Positions 1 through 7,807 of a stretch of 64,000 nt of DNA are shown in pieces. Numbering within the stretch: the first letter of the stretch is position 1; every line of letters starts with the position of its first letter. Position numbers and translations under genes: made by a program. The DNA is from RGIG995 sp045635765 (GTDB lineage Bacteria; Bacillota; Clostridia; Oscillospirales; UBA644): assembly GCA_045635765.1 (NCBI GenBank), contig JAZTWH010000026.1, positions 1-64,000 of the forward strand, written 5' to 3'. Under the pieces are notes generated by a model. It ran no database searches. It was not told the DNA's origin and saw only the letters and a list, made by a program, of their open reading frames with translations.

Positions 1-1098
1 CAGCACCGATTCGAAGGTGCCAAATTCGGTCTTTACAGCGGCAAGAATGTTCCATACGTCGTTGGTTCTCTTTTCGATGGCAAGGGTGCGGAAGCCCATT
101 TGCAGACTGTTGAGAAGGGCTGCCAGCGTAGAGGGGCCCGCCACGTTGATGGAATAATCCCGCATCAGGGATTCGGTCAGGTCGGTCATCCGGACCACCT
201 CGGCGTAGAGTCCCTCCGTAGGCAGGAAGAGAATCCCGAAATCGGTGGTGTGGGGCGGACGGATGTACTTATCGTGGATGTCCCGGGCACTCATCTTCAG
301 AAATGCTCCCAGAGCTTTTCTTGCCGTCTCCAGCAGAATCGGGTCTCCGCTTTCGGCGGCGGCCTCCAACTGTTCGTAACGGTCCATGGGGAATTTGGAG
401 TCGATGGGAAGATATACTACCGAGCCGTCTCCGTCCTTCCCGGGGAGGCGGATTGCAAATTCCACCCGGTCCGCCGAGCCGGGGACGGTGGCAATGTTTT
501 CTTCGTACTGATCGGGGGTAAGAATTTGTTCCAAAATACGGGAAAGCTGAATTTCTCCGAAAATGCCCCGGGTCTTTACGTTGCTCAAGATCCGCTTCAG
601 GTCTCCCACCCCGTTGGCCAAGCCTTGCATTTCGGTCAGCCCCTTGGAGACCATCTCTAGCCGTTCGTTGACCAATTTAAAGGACTCGGTAACCCGTTTT
701 TCCAGGGCGGTCTCCAGCTTTTCATTGACGACCCCTTGCATTTCATCCAGTTTTTTTCGATTTTCTTCCTGAATGGCTTGAAGGCGTTTCTCCGTGGTGT
801 CGTTCATGCGGTCGATTCGGTTGGAAAAGGTGTTCAGGGTGGCCTGGGTCTCCTGGGAGAATTTGGTGATGGCGTTCATCTGGGCGGTATTCCCGGCGTT
901 CAGTCCTGCGGACAAGGTGCCCGAAACCGTATTCTGCATGGAGTCCATGCGGTCGTTGAGTTCCTTTCGCTGACGGGCAAGGTCGTCGGAAATATCCTGC
1001 TTTTTCGTCCGGGACAGAACCACTAAAGAAAGGACCAGTCCCGCGATGGAACACAGGGCCGTGACGGTGCACAGAATCGAAATCAGAATCGTTTGCAT
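1..1098 (-). CDS. rmuC: RmuC-family DNA recombination protein (3' end cut by window edge)
   Basis: This is a minus-strand reading frame beginning at the ATG at 1096-1098 and open for 366 codons to base 1, so the C-terminus lies outside the window. Residues 1-25 form a membrane-spanning segment. They are followed by a long, charged, coiled-coil-like stretch (about residues 35-150), then the conserved RmuC core with phrases such as LSNVKTRGIFGE, YLPIDSKFPMDRY, PPHTTDFGILFLPTEGLYAE and NVAGPSTLAALLNSL. RmuC proteins are nuclease-fold proteins that limit inversions at short inverted repeats; the biochemical role is not settled. It starts 12 bases after the stop of pcrA, on the same strand, so the two DNA-repair genes are probably co-transcribed. 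Identification is firm; only the length is unknown. Confidence 0.9.
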   Translation of the reverse strand, partial: MQTILISILCTVTALCSIAGLVLSLVVLSRTKKQDISDDLARQRKELNDRMDSMQNTVSGTLSAGLNAGNTAQMNAITKFSQETQATLNTFSNRIDRMNDTTEKRLQAIQEENRKKLDEMQGVVNEKLETALEKRVTESFKLVNERLEMVSKGLTEMQGLANGVGDLKRILSNVKTRGIFGEIQLSRILEQILTPDQYEENIATVPGSADRVEFAIRLPGKDGDGSVVYLPIDSKFPMDRYEQLEAAAESGDPILLETARKALGAFLKMSARDIHDKYIRPPHTTDFGILFLPTEGLYAEVVRMTDLTESLMRDYSINVAGPSTLAALLNSLQMGFRTLAIEKRTNDVWNILAAVKTEFGTFESVL

Positions 1099-1110
1099 GG
1101 AAAACACTCC

Positions 1111-3474
1111 TTACAGTATTTCTAATTTTACGTAATTGGTCATCAGCTTCTTTTCTCCCACGGCATCAAAGGCGACGGTCAGCATACAGTCGGTGGCCAT
1201 GGGCACGACGGCGGTGACGGTCCCTTCGCCGAAGACCTTGTGGCGGATACGCATTCCTACGGTGTAGTTGCTTTTTTGTGCCGGGGCTTTGGGTTGAGAG
1301 GGGATGCTGGTGACGGTATTCTTGAAAATGGGCCGTTCCGACAAGGGCCGGATGGGACGGCGGAAGGGCTCCTTGGGAGGCTCCGTGTAGGTCTCCATAC
1401 ATTCTGCGGGGATTTCCAGCAAAAACCGGGAGGCGATGCAATCCTTCGGCCGGCCGAACATCAGCCGGTTGCGGGTCGAAATAATATGCAATTCCCGCTT
1501 CGCCCGGGTGATGGCCACATAGCAAAGACGCCGTTCCTCCTCAACGCCCTCCGGCTCTCCCACCGAACGGGCGGAGGGGAAGATTTCCTCCTCAAATCCC
1601 GTAATAAAAACGGTATCGAATTCCAGGCCCTTCGCACAGTGCATGGTCATCAGAATGACCGTATCGTCCTCCGGGCTGAGGTTGTCCACGGCACTGACCA
1701 GAGCGGTTTGCTCTAAATAATCTCCGAGGGTGTTTTTTCCGTCCTCGGCATTGACGGCAAATTCCGTAATGGAGTTTAACAGCTCGGCCACGTTTTCAAA
1801 GCGGGCCTGGGCTTCCGCCGGTTCGCAGGATTCATTCAGCCATTGCTTGTACTGAATTTTTGCCACCAGGTATTTAAAGAATTCCGGCAGAGGCATGGCT
1901 TCCGCCCCATCCCGCAATTCTCCGATCAGTTGGGCAAAGGCTTGCAGTTTCCCCGCGGCCCGCTGTAATTCGGGATACCGGTCAGCCTGTTGCATTACCT
2001 CGTAGGGGGACAGCCCTTCCCGGGCCGCCACTGCAATGAGCCGGTCCACGGAGGTATCCCCGATGCCCCGTTTCGGCTCGTTGATGATTCGGGTCAGGCG
2101 GATTCGGTCCTTGGGATTGTGGATAAAATTCAGATAGGCCAACAGGTCCTGAACCTCTTTTCGCTTATAGAAGGCCAGTCCTCCGTAGACCCGATAGGGG
2201 ATTCCGTTCCCCCGCAAGGCCGATTCGATGGTGTTACTTTGGGAGTGAGTTCGGTACAAAACGCAGAAGTCCCGGTAATGCAAGGACTTGCCCGTCCCCA
2301 TTCTCGCAAGGATGGAACGGGCAATATAGGCCCCCTCCTCGTGTTGGTTGTTCAATTCCCGGTAATGAATCTTGCTTCCCGTTCCGTTGTCCGACCACAG
2401 AGTTTTGCCCTTGCGGTTTTTGTTGTGGGCAATGACTTTGTTTGCGGCGGTGAGAATGGTGTTGGTGGAACGGTAATTCTGTTCCAGACGAATGACCCTT
2501 GCATCCTGAAATTGATGTTCAAAGGCCAAAATATTATGAATGTCCGCCCCGGCAAATTTGTAGATGCTCTGGTCGTCATCCCCCACAACGCAAATCTCGC
2601 CCCCTTTGGCCAACAGGGTCACAAGGCGGTATTGGAGGGGGTTGGTGTCCTGATACTCGTCCACCAGCACATATTTAAACCGGCGGTTGACCGCTTCCGC
2701 GGCCTGGGGATGCTCGGTCAGAAGCTTGACGGTATTAAAAATCAGATCGTCAAAGTCCATGGCGTTGCTTTCCCGCAGGGAGGCCTGATATTGTTCGTAA
2801 AGATCGGGAAGTTTGGGGAATTCCCGATCCTTGTACGCAGTGCGGAATTCCTCGGGGGTCTGATAGCTTCCCTTGGCCTTGTTGATGGCAGATCGGACCA
2901 TCTTGGCCGTATAATGCTCGGTAAGGTTTTTTTCTTTGATGATCCGTTCCGCCAATTTATTGGAATCGGCGTCGTCGTAAATGGTAAATTCCGTTTCATA
3001 GCCCAGCCGATCGGCAAAGCGACGCAGGATCCGTACGCAGACGGAATGGAAGGTCAACGCCCACAGATCCCGGGCGTCTACGCTGAATTTTTTCTCCATC
3101 CGTTCCCGCATTTCGCCGGCGGCTTTGTTGGTGAAGGTAATGGCAAGAAGATGATAGGGCTTCAGAGGATCCACCGCCAGCAGACTGCGGAACCGTTCTT
3201 CCTTCCGCCGGTCGGGGTTTGTTAAGGCTCCTCTCAGGTATTCCATATCCTCCGCAGTCAGGTTCTCCGGGATGGTGGAAGACTCGTAAGCATTTCCGTA
3301 TTTGATCAAATAGCCTAATTTATTCACCAGTACCGTGGTCTTGCCGCTTCCGGCCCCCGCAAGGATCAAAAGGGGTGCGTCGCAGGCGTAGACCGCCTCC
3401 CGTTGGGGCGGATTCAGCATTTCGTATTCCAGGTCAAGAAGGGTTTTGCGGAGTGCGAGGAATTCTTGTTTCAT
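1111..3474 (-). CDS. pcrA: ATP-dependent DNA helicase PcrA/UvrD
   Basis: A 787-residue superfamily-1A 3'-5' DNA helicase, close to the usual PcrA length. Visible motifs: Q-motif region NPPQREAV (21-28), Walker A AGAGSGKT (39-46), TFTNKAAGEMRERM (motif Ia), VDEYQDTN (motif II), VVGDDDQSIYKFAGA (motif III), QNYRS (motif IV), TMHCAKGLEFDTVF (motif V) and YVAITRAKREL (motif VI). The C-terminal tail has the short basic domain ending in MRIRHKVFGEGTV-type sequence typical of Gram-positive PcrA, which binds RNA polymerase. It acts in nucleotide excision repair and in removing obstacles from DNA. It precedes rmuC by 12 bases. A -10-like TATAAT lies about 40 bases upstream. Confidence 0.97.
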   Translation of the reverse strand: MKQEFLALRKTLLDLEYEMLNPPQREAVYACDAPLLILAGAGSGKTTVLVNKLGYLIKYGNAYESSTIPENLTAEDMEYLRGALTNPDRRKEERFRSLLAVDPLKPYHLLAITFTNKAAGEMRERMEKKFSVDARDLWALTFHSVCVRILRRFADRLGYETEFTIYDDADSNKLAERIIKEKNLTEHYTAKMVRSAINKAKGSYQTPEEFRTAYKDREFPKLPDLYEQYQASLRESNAMDFDDLIFNTVKLLTEHPQAAEAVNRRFKYVLVDEYQDTNPLQYRLVTLLAKGGEICVVGDDDQSIYKFAGADIHNILAFEHQFQDARVIRLEQNYRSTNTILTAANKVIAHNKNRKGKTLWSDNGTGSKIHYRELNNQHEEGAYIARSILARMGTGKSLHYRDFCVLYRTHSQSNTIESALRGNGIPYRVYGGLAFYKRKEVQDLLAYLNFIHNPKDRIRLTRIINEPKRGIGDTSVDRLIAVAAREGLSPYEVMQQADRYPELQRAAGKLQAFAQLIGELRDGAEAMPLPEFFKYLVAKIQYKQWLNESCEPAEAQARFENVAELLNSITEFAVNAEDGKNTLGDYLEQTALVSAVDNLSPEDDTVILMTMHCAKGLEFDTVFITGFEEEIFPSARSVGEPEGVEEERRLCYVAITRAKRELHIISTRNRLMFGRPKDCIASRFLLEIPAECMETYTEPPKEPFRRPIRPLSERPIFKNTVTSIPSQPKAPAQKSNYTVGMRIRHKVFGEGTVTAVVPMATDCMLTVAFDAVGEKKLMTNYVKLEIL

Positions 3475-3512
3475 GGGGGCTCCTTCGGATGTTTTACATA
3501 ATATACATCTTT

Positions 3513-3518
3513 ATTATA
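3513..3518 (-). promoter_or_regulatory. Possible -10 element for pcrA
   Basis: On the minus strand this reads TATAAT, about 40 bases before the pcrA start. No convincing -35 hexamer is seen at 16-18 bases upstream, so this is a weak call. Confidence 0.4.
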
Positions 3519-3657
3519 GTATAACACAAGCACAAAAGCATTGCGGAATTGAAACATAAATTTGAAACTTTTTCTCGTAGACGGAGAAAATTCGGATAAT
3601 TCAGGGGCCCAAGGGAAATACTGAAAATAAAAAATTCATGGAAAGGATGTTTATTTC

Positions 3658-4566
3658 ATGGGAAAATATAAAAAATTTTGGATGATAATTTCTGCCGTCC
3701 TACTGATTTCGGCCCTGCTGGCCGTCATGGCCCTATGGCTGACTCCCCCCACAGCAGAAGAGGCGTTATCCCAATTCGGTTCGACGGGGACGGAGGTTCG
3801 GCAGATTCAAACGGCCTTAAAAAAACAGGGATACTACACCGGCTCCATTGACGGCATCTACGGGTCCGGCACCCAGTCCGCCGTGCGGAAATTCCAAGCG
3901 GCAAAGGGGTTGGCGGTGGACGGCGTCTGCGGCAACGCTACCTTGAGTGCCCTGGGAATCGGCGGGTCCGCCACGACCCTACGCCGGGGTTCTTCGGGCA
4001 GCGGAGTGCGGCAGGTCCAGCAGCGGTTGCTGAATTGGGGATACTATTCCGGCTCTGTGGACGGAATCTACGGCTCCGCTACGGAGGCCGCCGTCCGAAA
4101 ATTCCAGCGGAATAACGGCTTGACCTCCGACGGAATTTGCGGAATTAAGACCCTGTCCGCCATGGGCCTTTCTTCCGTGACCGGCTCCTCCCATACCGCA
4201 TCCTCCAATAACGGAAACGTCTACCTTTTGGCCCGGATTATTTCCGCCGAGGCCAGAGGAGAATCCTACCGGGGTCAGGTGGCCGTGGGGGCAGTGGTGA
4301 TGAACCGGGTCCGTTCTTCCAAGTTTCCCAATACTTTGGCCGGCGTCATTTATCAAAAAGGTGCTTTTACCGCCATTGACGACGGGCAGTTTGACCAGCC
4401 CATCGCCGATTCCGCCTACCGCGCCGCCCGGGAGGTTTTGGCGGGTGTCGACCCCACCGGCGGATGCCTGTATTACTACAACCCCGCTACGGCCACGTCC
4501 AAGTGGATCTATTCCTTGCCCGTGAAGATGACCATCGGCAAACACCGCTTTTCCATGGGGAAATAA
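3658..4566 (+). CDS. sleB: SleB-type spore cortex-lytic enzyme with two peptidoglycan-binding domains
   Basis: A 302-residue protein. An N-terminal membrane segment/signal anchor (residues about 8-28) is followed by two PG_binding_1 domains (about 40-100 and 105-170; each has the QGYYTGSIDGIYG / WGYYSGSVDGIYG signature). The C-terminal SleB-type hydrolase_2 domain (about 188-302) includes IISAEARGES with the likely catalytic Glu, AVGAVVMNRV and GCLYYYNPATA. In this family the domain cleaves cortex peptidoglycan during spore germination (lytic transglycosylase), so the organism probably sporulates. Related domains also occur in vegetative CwlJ-like enzymes. The ribosome site AAAGGATG sits eight bases before the ATG. 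The last 26 codons plus stop lie in the first copy of a 108-bp tandem repeat that continues past the gene. Confidence 0.9.
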   Translation: MGKYKKFWMIISAVLLISALLAVMALWLTPPTAEEALSQFGSTGTEVRQIQTALKKQGYYTGSIDGIYGSGTQSAVRKFQAAKGLAVDGVCGNATLSALGIGGSATTLRRGSSGSGVRQVQQRLLNWGYYSGSVDGIYGSATEAAVRKFQRNNGLTSDGICGIKTLSAMGLSSVTGSSHTASSNNGNVYLLARIISAEARGESYRGQVAVGAVVMNRVRSSKFPNTLAGVIYQKGAFTAIDDGQFDQPIADSAYRAAREVLAGVDPTGGCLYYYNPATATSKWIYSLPVKMTIGKHRFSMGK

Positions 4567-4808
4567 GAAAGTCCCGTAAAATTTGAATATCCCTCCACGG
4601 CCACGTCCAAGTGGATCTATTCTTTGCCCGTGAAGATGACCATCGGAAATCATCGCTTTTCCATGGGGAAATAAGAAAGTCCCGTAAAATTTGAATATCC
4701 CTCTACGGCCACGTCCAAGTGGATCTATTCCTTGCCCGTGAAGATGACCATCGGCAAACACCGCTTTTCCATGGGGAAATGAGAAAGTCCGTAAAATTTG
4801 AATATCCC
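4489..4808 (+). repeat. Three tandem copies (108 bp) of the sleB 3' end including its stop codon
   Basis: Copies lie at 4489-4596, 4597-4704 and 4705-4808 (last slightly short, one C lost). The first is the true sleB C-terminus plus stop and 30 bases of trailer. The period is exactly 36 codons, so copies two and three remain in the sleB frame, each ending in its own stop (TAA, TAA, TGA). The intervening trailer is also free of other stops in copies one and two. Divergence between copies is a few substitutions. Confidence 0.95.
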
Positions 4809-4862
4809 GCCCCCTTTCCGCATAGAGTGGAACAGAAAAGAACGGAAAGGAAAGTGTTCGGA

Positions 4863-5825
4863 ATGGACAAAGAGCAATTTTTACCGGAGGGGACCTTTGG
4901 GAAAACGGAACATTCTTTGGCGACGCTGGAAAAAGCCCGGGCGTCGGGGCAAATTCTGGAGGCAAAGGCCATTCTTTGCGACAGCAGTCATAATCTTGTG
5001 GTGGACCTGGGGGACCTGCGGGGCGTGATCCCCCGGGGGGAAGCGGCCTTAGGGATCCGGGAAGGGACGGTCAAGGACATTGCCATTCTTTCCCGGGTGA
5101 ATAAGCCCGTGTGTTTTAAGGTGACTGACCTTCTGCGTCGGGATCAGGTCTCCCGTTGCTGTGATGCCCCGGAGGCGTTTCGTCCGGGGACTCTGTCGGA
5201 CCCCGTGGCATTGCTGTCCCGTCGGGCGGCTCAACAGCAGGTGCAGGAGGAACTGCTCTCCCGGGTCCGGCCCGGAGATATTTTAGACGCCCGCATCACG
5301 CATTTGGAGTCCTTCGGTGCTTTTGCGGACATCGGATGCGGCATCGTGGGGTTGATCTCTATTGAGAATATTTCGGTCTCCCGGATCTCCCATCCCGCAG
5401 ACCGATTTGTTCGGGATCAGACCGTGAAGGTGGTGGTTAAGGAAATTGACCGGGAGAAAAAACGGTTCGTCCTTTCCCATAAAGAGTTGCTGGGAACGTG
5501 GGAAGAAAACGCATCCCTTTTTGACGTGGGCCAAACGGTGTGCGGAACGGTGCGGTCGGTGGAGGACTACGGAATTTTCGTGGAATTGACCCCCAATCTT
5601 GCGGGCTTGGCCGAGGGAAGACCCGGAGTTCGACCGGGGCAGCAGGCCACCGTCTATATCAAGAATATTATTCCCGAAAAGATGAAGGTCAAATTAAGCC
5701 TCATTGATGCCTTTGACGGGGAGTGTGAATCTCCTTTGCGGTATTATATTACGGGCCCCCATATCGACCGATTTGTTTATTCTCCTGAAGGGGCCTTGCG
5801 GCGAGTTGAAACAATCTTTACATAA
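4863..5825 (+). CDS. S1 RNA-binding domain protein (ribosomal protein S1-like)
   Basis: A 320-residue protein starting at the ATG at 4863, with a GGAAAGG-like ribosome site ahead; the frame is open further upstream, but only through the sleB repeat copies. Three OB-fold S1-like modules can be traced: a divergent one (about 28-87), a canonical one (about 138-206: GDILDARITHLESFGAFADI) and a third (about 221-283: GQTVCGTVRSVEDYGIFVEL). It is shorter than a full S1 protein (four to six modules) and resembles the short S1 homologues of Clostridia. These bind single-stranded RNA in translation or RNA turnover; the exact role is unknown. No overlapping partner gene is present, and a new promoter follows at once. 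Confidence 0.8.
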   Translation: MDKEQFLPEGTFGKTEHSLATLEKARASGQILEAKAILCDSSHNLVVDLGDLRGVIPRGEAALGIREGTVKDIAILSRVNKPVCFKVTDLLRRDQVSRCCDAPEAFRPGTLSDPVALLSRRAAQQQVQEELLSRVRPGDILDARITHLESFGAFADIGCGIVGLISIENISVSRISHPADRFVRDQTVKVVVKEIDREKKRFVLSHKELLGTWEENASLFDVGQTVCGTVRSVEDYGIFVELTPNLAGLAEGRPGVRPGQQATVYIKNIIPEKMKVKLSLIDAFDGECESPLRYYITGPHIDRFVYSPEGALRRVETIFT

Positions 5826-5842
5826 ATGTCGCAGATTTTTTG

Positions 5843-5871
5843 TTGACATTCCGTAATTATTGTAGTATGAT
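5843..5871 (+). promoter_or_regulatory. Consensus sigma-A promoter TTGACA-17-TATGAT
   Basis: -35 TTGACA at 5843-5848, 17-base spacer, -10 TATGAT at 5866-5871. It lies directly after the S1-protein gene and drives the two membrane-protein genes. Confidence 0.8.
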
Positions 5872-5898
5872 AAATATAATAACGGCTGAGTTCGGCTT

Positions 5899-5942
5899 GT
5901 TGCCCGTCTCCGGTTTTCGGGGACGGGTCGGGTCGTTTTTTT
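5899..5942 (+). promoter_or_regulatory. Attenuator-like hairpin and T-run in a 5' leader
   Basis: Between the promoter at 5843-5871 and the coding start near 5963, the leader holds an inverted repeat CCCGTC..CCG / CGG..GACGGG (5903-5927) and, eight bases on, a run of seven Ts (5936-5942). The gap makes it an imperfect terminator. It could act as an attenuator or just be a leader structure. Confidence 0.4.
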
Positions 5943-5962
5943 CGTATGAAGGAGGAATCTCT

Positions 5963-6592
5963 CTGGACCGTTTGCTAAAACGTTACGTTATCATTGAATT
6001 TTTGTTGGGGGTCGCAGTGATCGCCCTGGGGTTTTTCTTTCAGGGGGTCATGTTATTTGCCCTGGGAACCTGCATGATTGCTTTGGCGGCCCAATGCTCC
6101 GTTTATTCGGAGAAGCACCATTGGGCGGTTATTGCTTTGGGCCTGTTTTCTCTGCTGGGATTGGCCGCAAGCGGGTTATCCTCCTTCTTTCATATGACCA
6201 GCGTTTCCCGGTATGCGAATGATACTTCTCCGCTGACGGTGCTTTTGGTCCTTACGGTCATTATTTTGGTGCAGAGCTTTCTCCTTTTGCCCCTTGAGGA
6301 CAGGCCCGATCTGGATTTCTTGCGGCGGGGTGTTTCCCGGATGGCCATTTTCGGACTGATCGGGTTTGCCGCAATCGTTTTGACGTATGTTTTATCGTAT
6401 TTTCTTTACGGTTCCCTGGTTTCCGCCCTGGTTGAGGGAGATGGGATGATGGATTTGCATTATCAGGAACAGGATTTTCATTACCTGGAAGGGGCCTTGG
6501 CCCTGTCCATGGCTTTGACGTCGGTCCGGGGTGTTCTTCGGAGCTTTTTGGGAAGAGAACGGCTGAGTGCCGGATCGGAAGGAGGATTTTAA
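5963..6592 (+). CDS. Multispanning membrane protein of unknown function
   Basis: I do not recognise the family. About 209 residues with five or six hydrophobic segments. The first in-frame ATGs (5840, 5867) lie upstream of or inside the -10 element, so they cannot be used. A strong AAGGAGG at 5949-5955 points to a non-AUG start: CTG at 5963 (seven-base spacing) or TTG at 5972. The C-terminus (LRSFLGRERLSAGSEGGF) is charged and cytoplasmic-looking. The next gene follows after six bases and is also a membrane protein, so the two probably form one operon and perhaps one complex. Confidence 0.6.
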   Translation: MDRLLKRYVIIEFLLGVAVIALGFFFQGVMLFALGTCMIALAAQCSVYSEKHHWAVIALGLFSLLGLAASGLSSFFHMTSVSRYANDTSPLTVLLVLTVIILVQSFLLLPLEDRPDLDFLRRGVSRMAIFGLIGFAAIVLTYVLSYFLYGSLVSALVEGDGMMDLHYQEQDFHYLEGALALSMALTSVRGVLRSFLGRERLSAGSEGGF

Positions 6593-6598
6593 TTTCGG

Positions 6599-7549
6599 AT
6601 GAAACAGCTTAATATCTGGAAAAACGTTTGGAACCTGTTTTTGCGTTATCTCATGATCTGTGTGTTTATGTTCATGTGTGTGATTGTGATCTCCACAAGC
6701 TCCACCGTCTTGGGGCCCATTTTCGGTGTGTTTTATTTTGTTGCGTTGATCTACTACTTTTGGTTTACCATGCGTACCGAAGGGGAGCTGGACGTAAACA
6801 GAGTAAAGATCGGCCAGATGCCCCGATTTCGGTTCAAGGGGGCCCTGTGTGCCCTGATTTTGGCCGTGCCTCTGATGATCATCAACGTGGCTCCCAATTT
6901 CTTTCCCGACCCGGTCCCCGAAGAATATCAGGCCTATTTTACGGGGGAACCCACCAAACTTTCGGTCACCGATGAGTTCAATCAGTCTCTGCGGGAAATC
7001 TCCGGGAAGCAGGGGTACATCTCCGAAATTACCTTTGATACCGACAGACACATTTTGCAGATTACTTATCAAACCTCCGGCGGATATACGGTTCTCTGCG
7101 ACGGAACCACCCAGGATCAAAATAAGACCTACGCCCTCTCCTCCGGGGCTTCCACCAACGGTGCCGGGGAGTCGGTAAAGGTCTATTATACCAAGGACGC
7201 AACCCTGACCGACCTGCAGCTGGGTGCTTTTGAGGAATGTAAAAATGCCGTGGACGATATTGCCGAAGTCATGGGAAGTTATCCCCATTGGCAGCGGTTG
7301 TTGGCCATCTTAAAGACGGTGTTTGGTATTGGACTCCAATATTTTTGCAATATTTTCGTGACGGATAACGCGGTTCTCAGCTCCGTGATCTATTGCGTCT
7401 GTATGCTGGTGTTGTGCGTTTCCGCCCAGGTGGGGTATGAAATGGGGTACCGCAATATCGTGATTCTCCGAAAGAAGAAACCGGTCAACAACCCCAAAGC
7501 CGGCGATTCGGTGATCATTCAGCGTTCCGGCCGAACCGAAGAAGAATAA
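6599..7549 (+). CDS. Membrane protein with a large extracytoplasmic domain, unknown function
   Basis: 316 residues, not recognised. A perfect AAGGAGG lies ten bases before the ATG. Two N-terminal membrane helices (about 13-60) and a third (about 78-98) are followed by a roughly 150-residue polar domain (about 100-250) without cysteines pointing to metal binding. A further hydrophobic segment (about 262-288) precedes a basic tail. The topology suggests a sensor or envelope scaffold, but nothing specifies a function. It forms a two-gene unit with the preceding membrane protein and ends in a duplicated intrinsic terminator. Confidence 0.65.
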   Translation: MKQLNIWKNVWNLFLRYLMICVFMFMCVIVISTSSTVLGPIFGVFYFVALIYYFWFTMRTEGELDVNRVKIGQMPRFRFKGALCALILAVPLMIINVAPNFFPDPVPEEYQAYFTGEPTKLSVTDEFNQSLREISGKQGYISEITFDTDRHILQITYQTSGGYTVLCDGTTQDQNKTYALSSGASTNGAGESVKVYYTKDATLTDLQLGAFEECKNAVDDIAEVMGSYPHWQRLLAILKTVFGIGLQYFCNIFVTDNAVLSSVIYCVCMLVLCVSAQVGYEMGYRNIVILRKKKPVNNPKAGDSVIIQRSGRTEEE

Positions 7550-7559
7550 GTACCGTTGA

Positions 7560-7593
7560 GACTGCCGTGGATTGATTGCGGCAGTCTTTTTTT
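7560..7593 (+). terminator. Intrinsic terminator, copy 1
   Basis: GACTGCCG / CGGCAGTC stem with a nine- to ten-base loop and seven Ts, just after the membrane-protein stop codon. Confidence 0.9.
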
Positions 7594-7618
7594 CGTGCTT
7601 GAGAATAAGTTCTGTTAA

Positions 7619-7649
7619 GACTGCCGTGGACTGATTGCGGCAGTTTTTT
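7619..7649 (+). terminator. Intrinsic terminator, copy 2
   Basis: Duplicate of the preceding terminator: ACTGCCG / CGGCAGT stem and six Ts, 59 bases further on. Confidence 0.85.
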
Positions 7650-7734
7650 CGTGCTTGTTGGCATAAGGAAAAAAAGTACTGTCTGAAATCGTAAATTGTG
7701 TGACTGTTTTTGTATGGATTTTCGAAAATGAATA

Positions 7735-7743
7735 TGTTATAAT
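7735..7743 (+). promoter_or_regulatory. Extended -10 promoter (TGTTATAAT)
   Basis: A perfect TATAAT with an upstream TG (7735-7743). The -35 region is weak (TGGATT at 7715-7720). It precedes the oxidoreductase gene by about 65 bases. Confidence 0.65.
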
Positions 7744-7807
7744 GAACTCAAGAACAAAGCATCGTTGCCGTTAACAGAGTTTTTATACAAAAGAGGAGCA
7801 TCGTGTC

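Larger units (their letters stand above)
7544..7657 (+). repeat. 59-bp tandem duplication covering a stop codon and its terminator
   Basis: Copy one 7544-7602, copy two 7603-7657. The unit begins with the last codon and stop of the upstream gene (GAATAAG) and contains a complete hairpin terminator. The copies differ by a few bases and the second has a shorter T-run. Confidence 0.9.
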
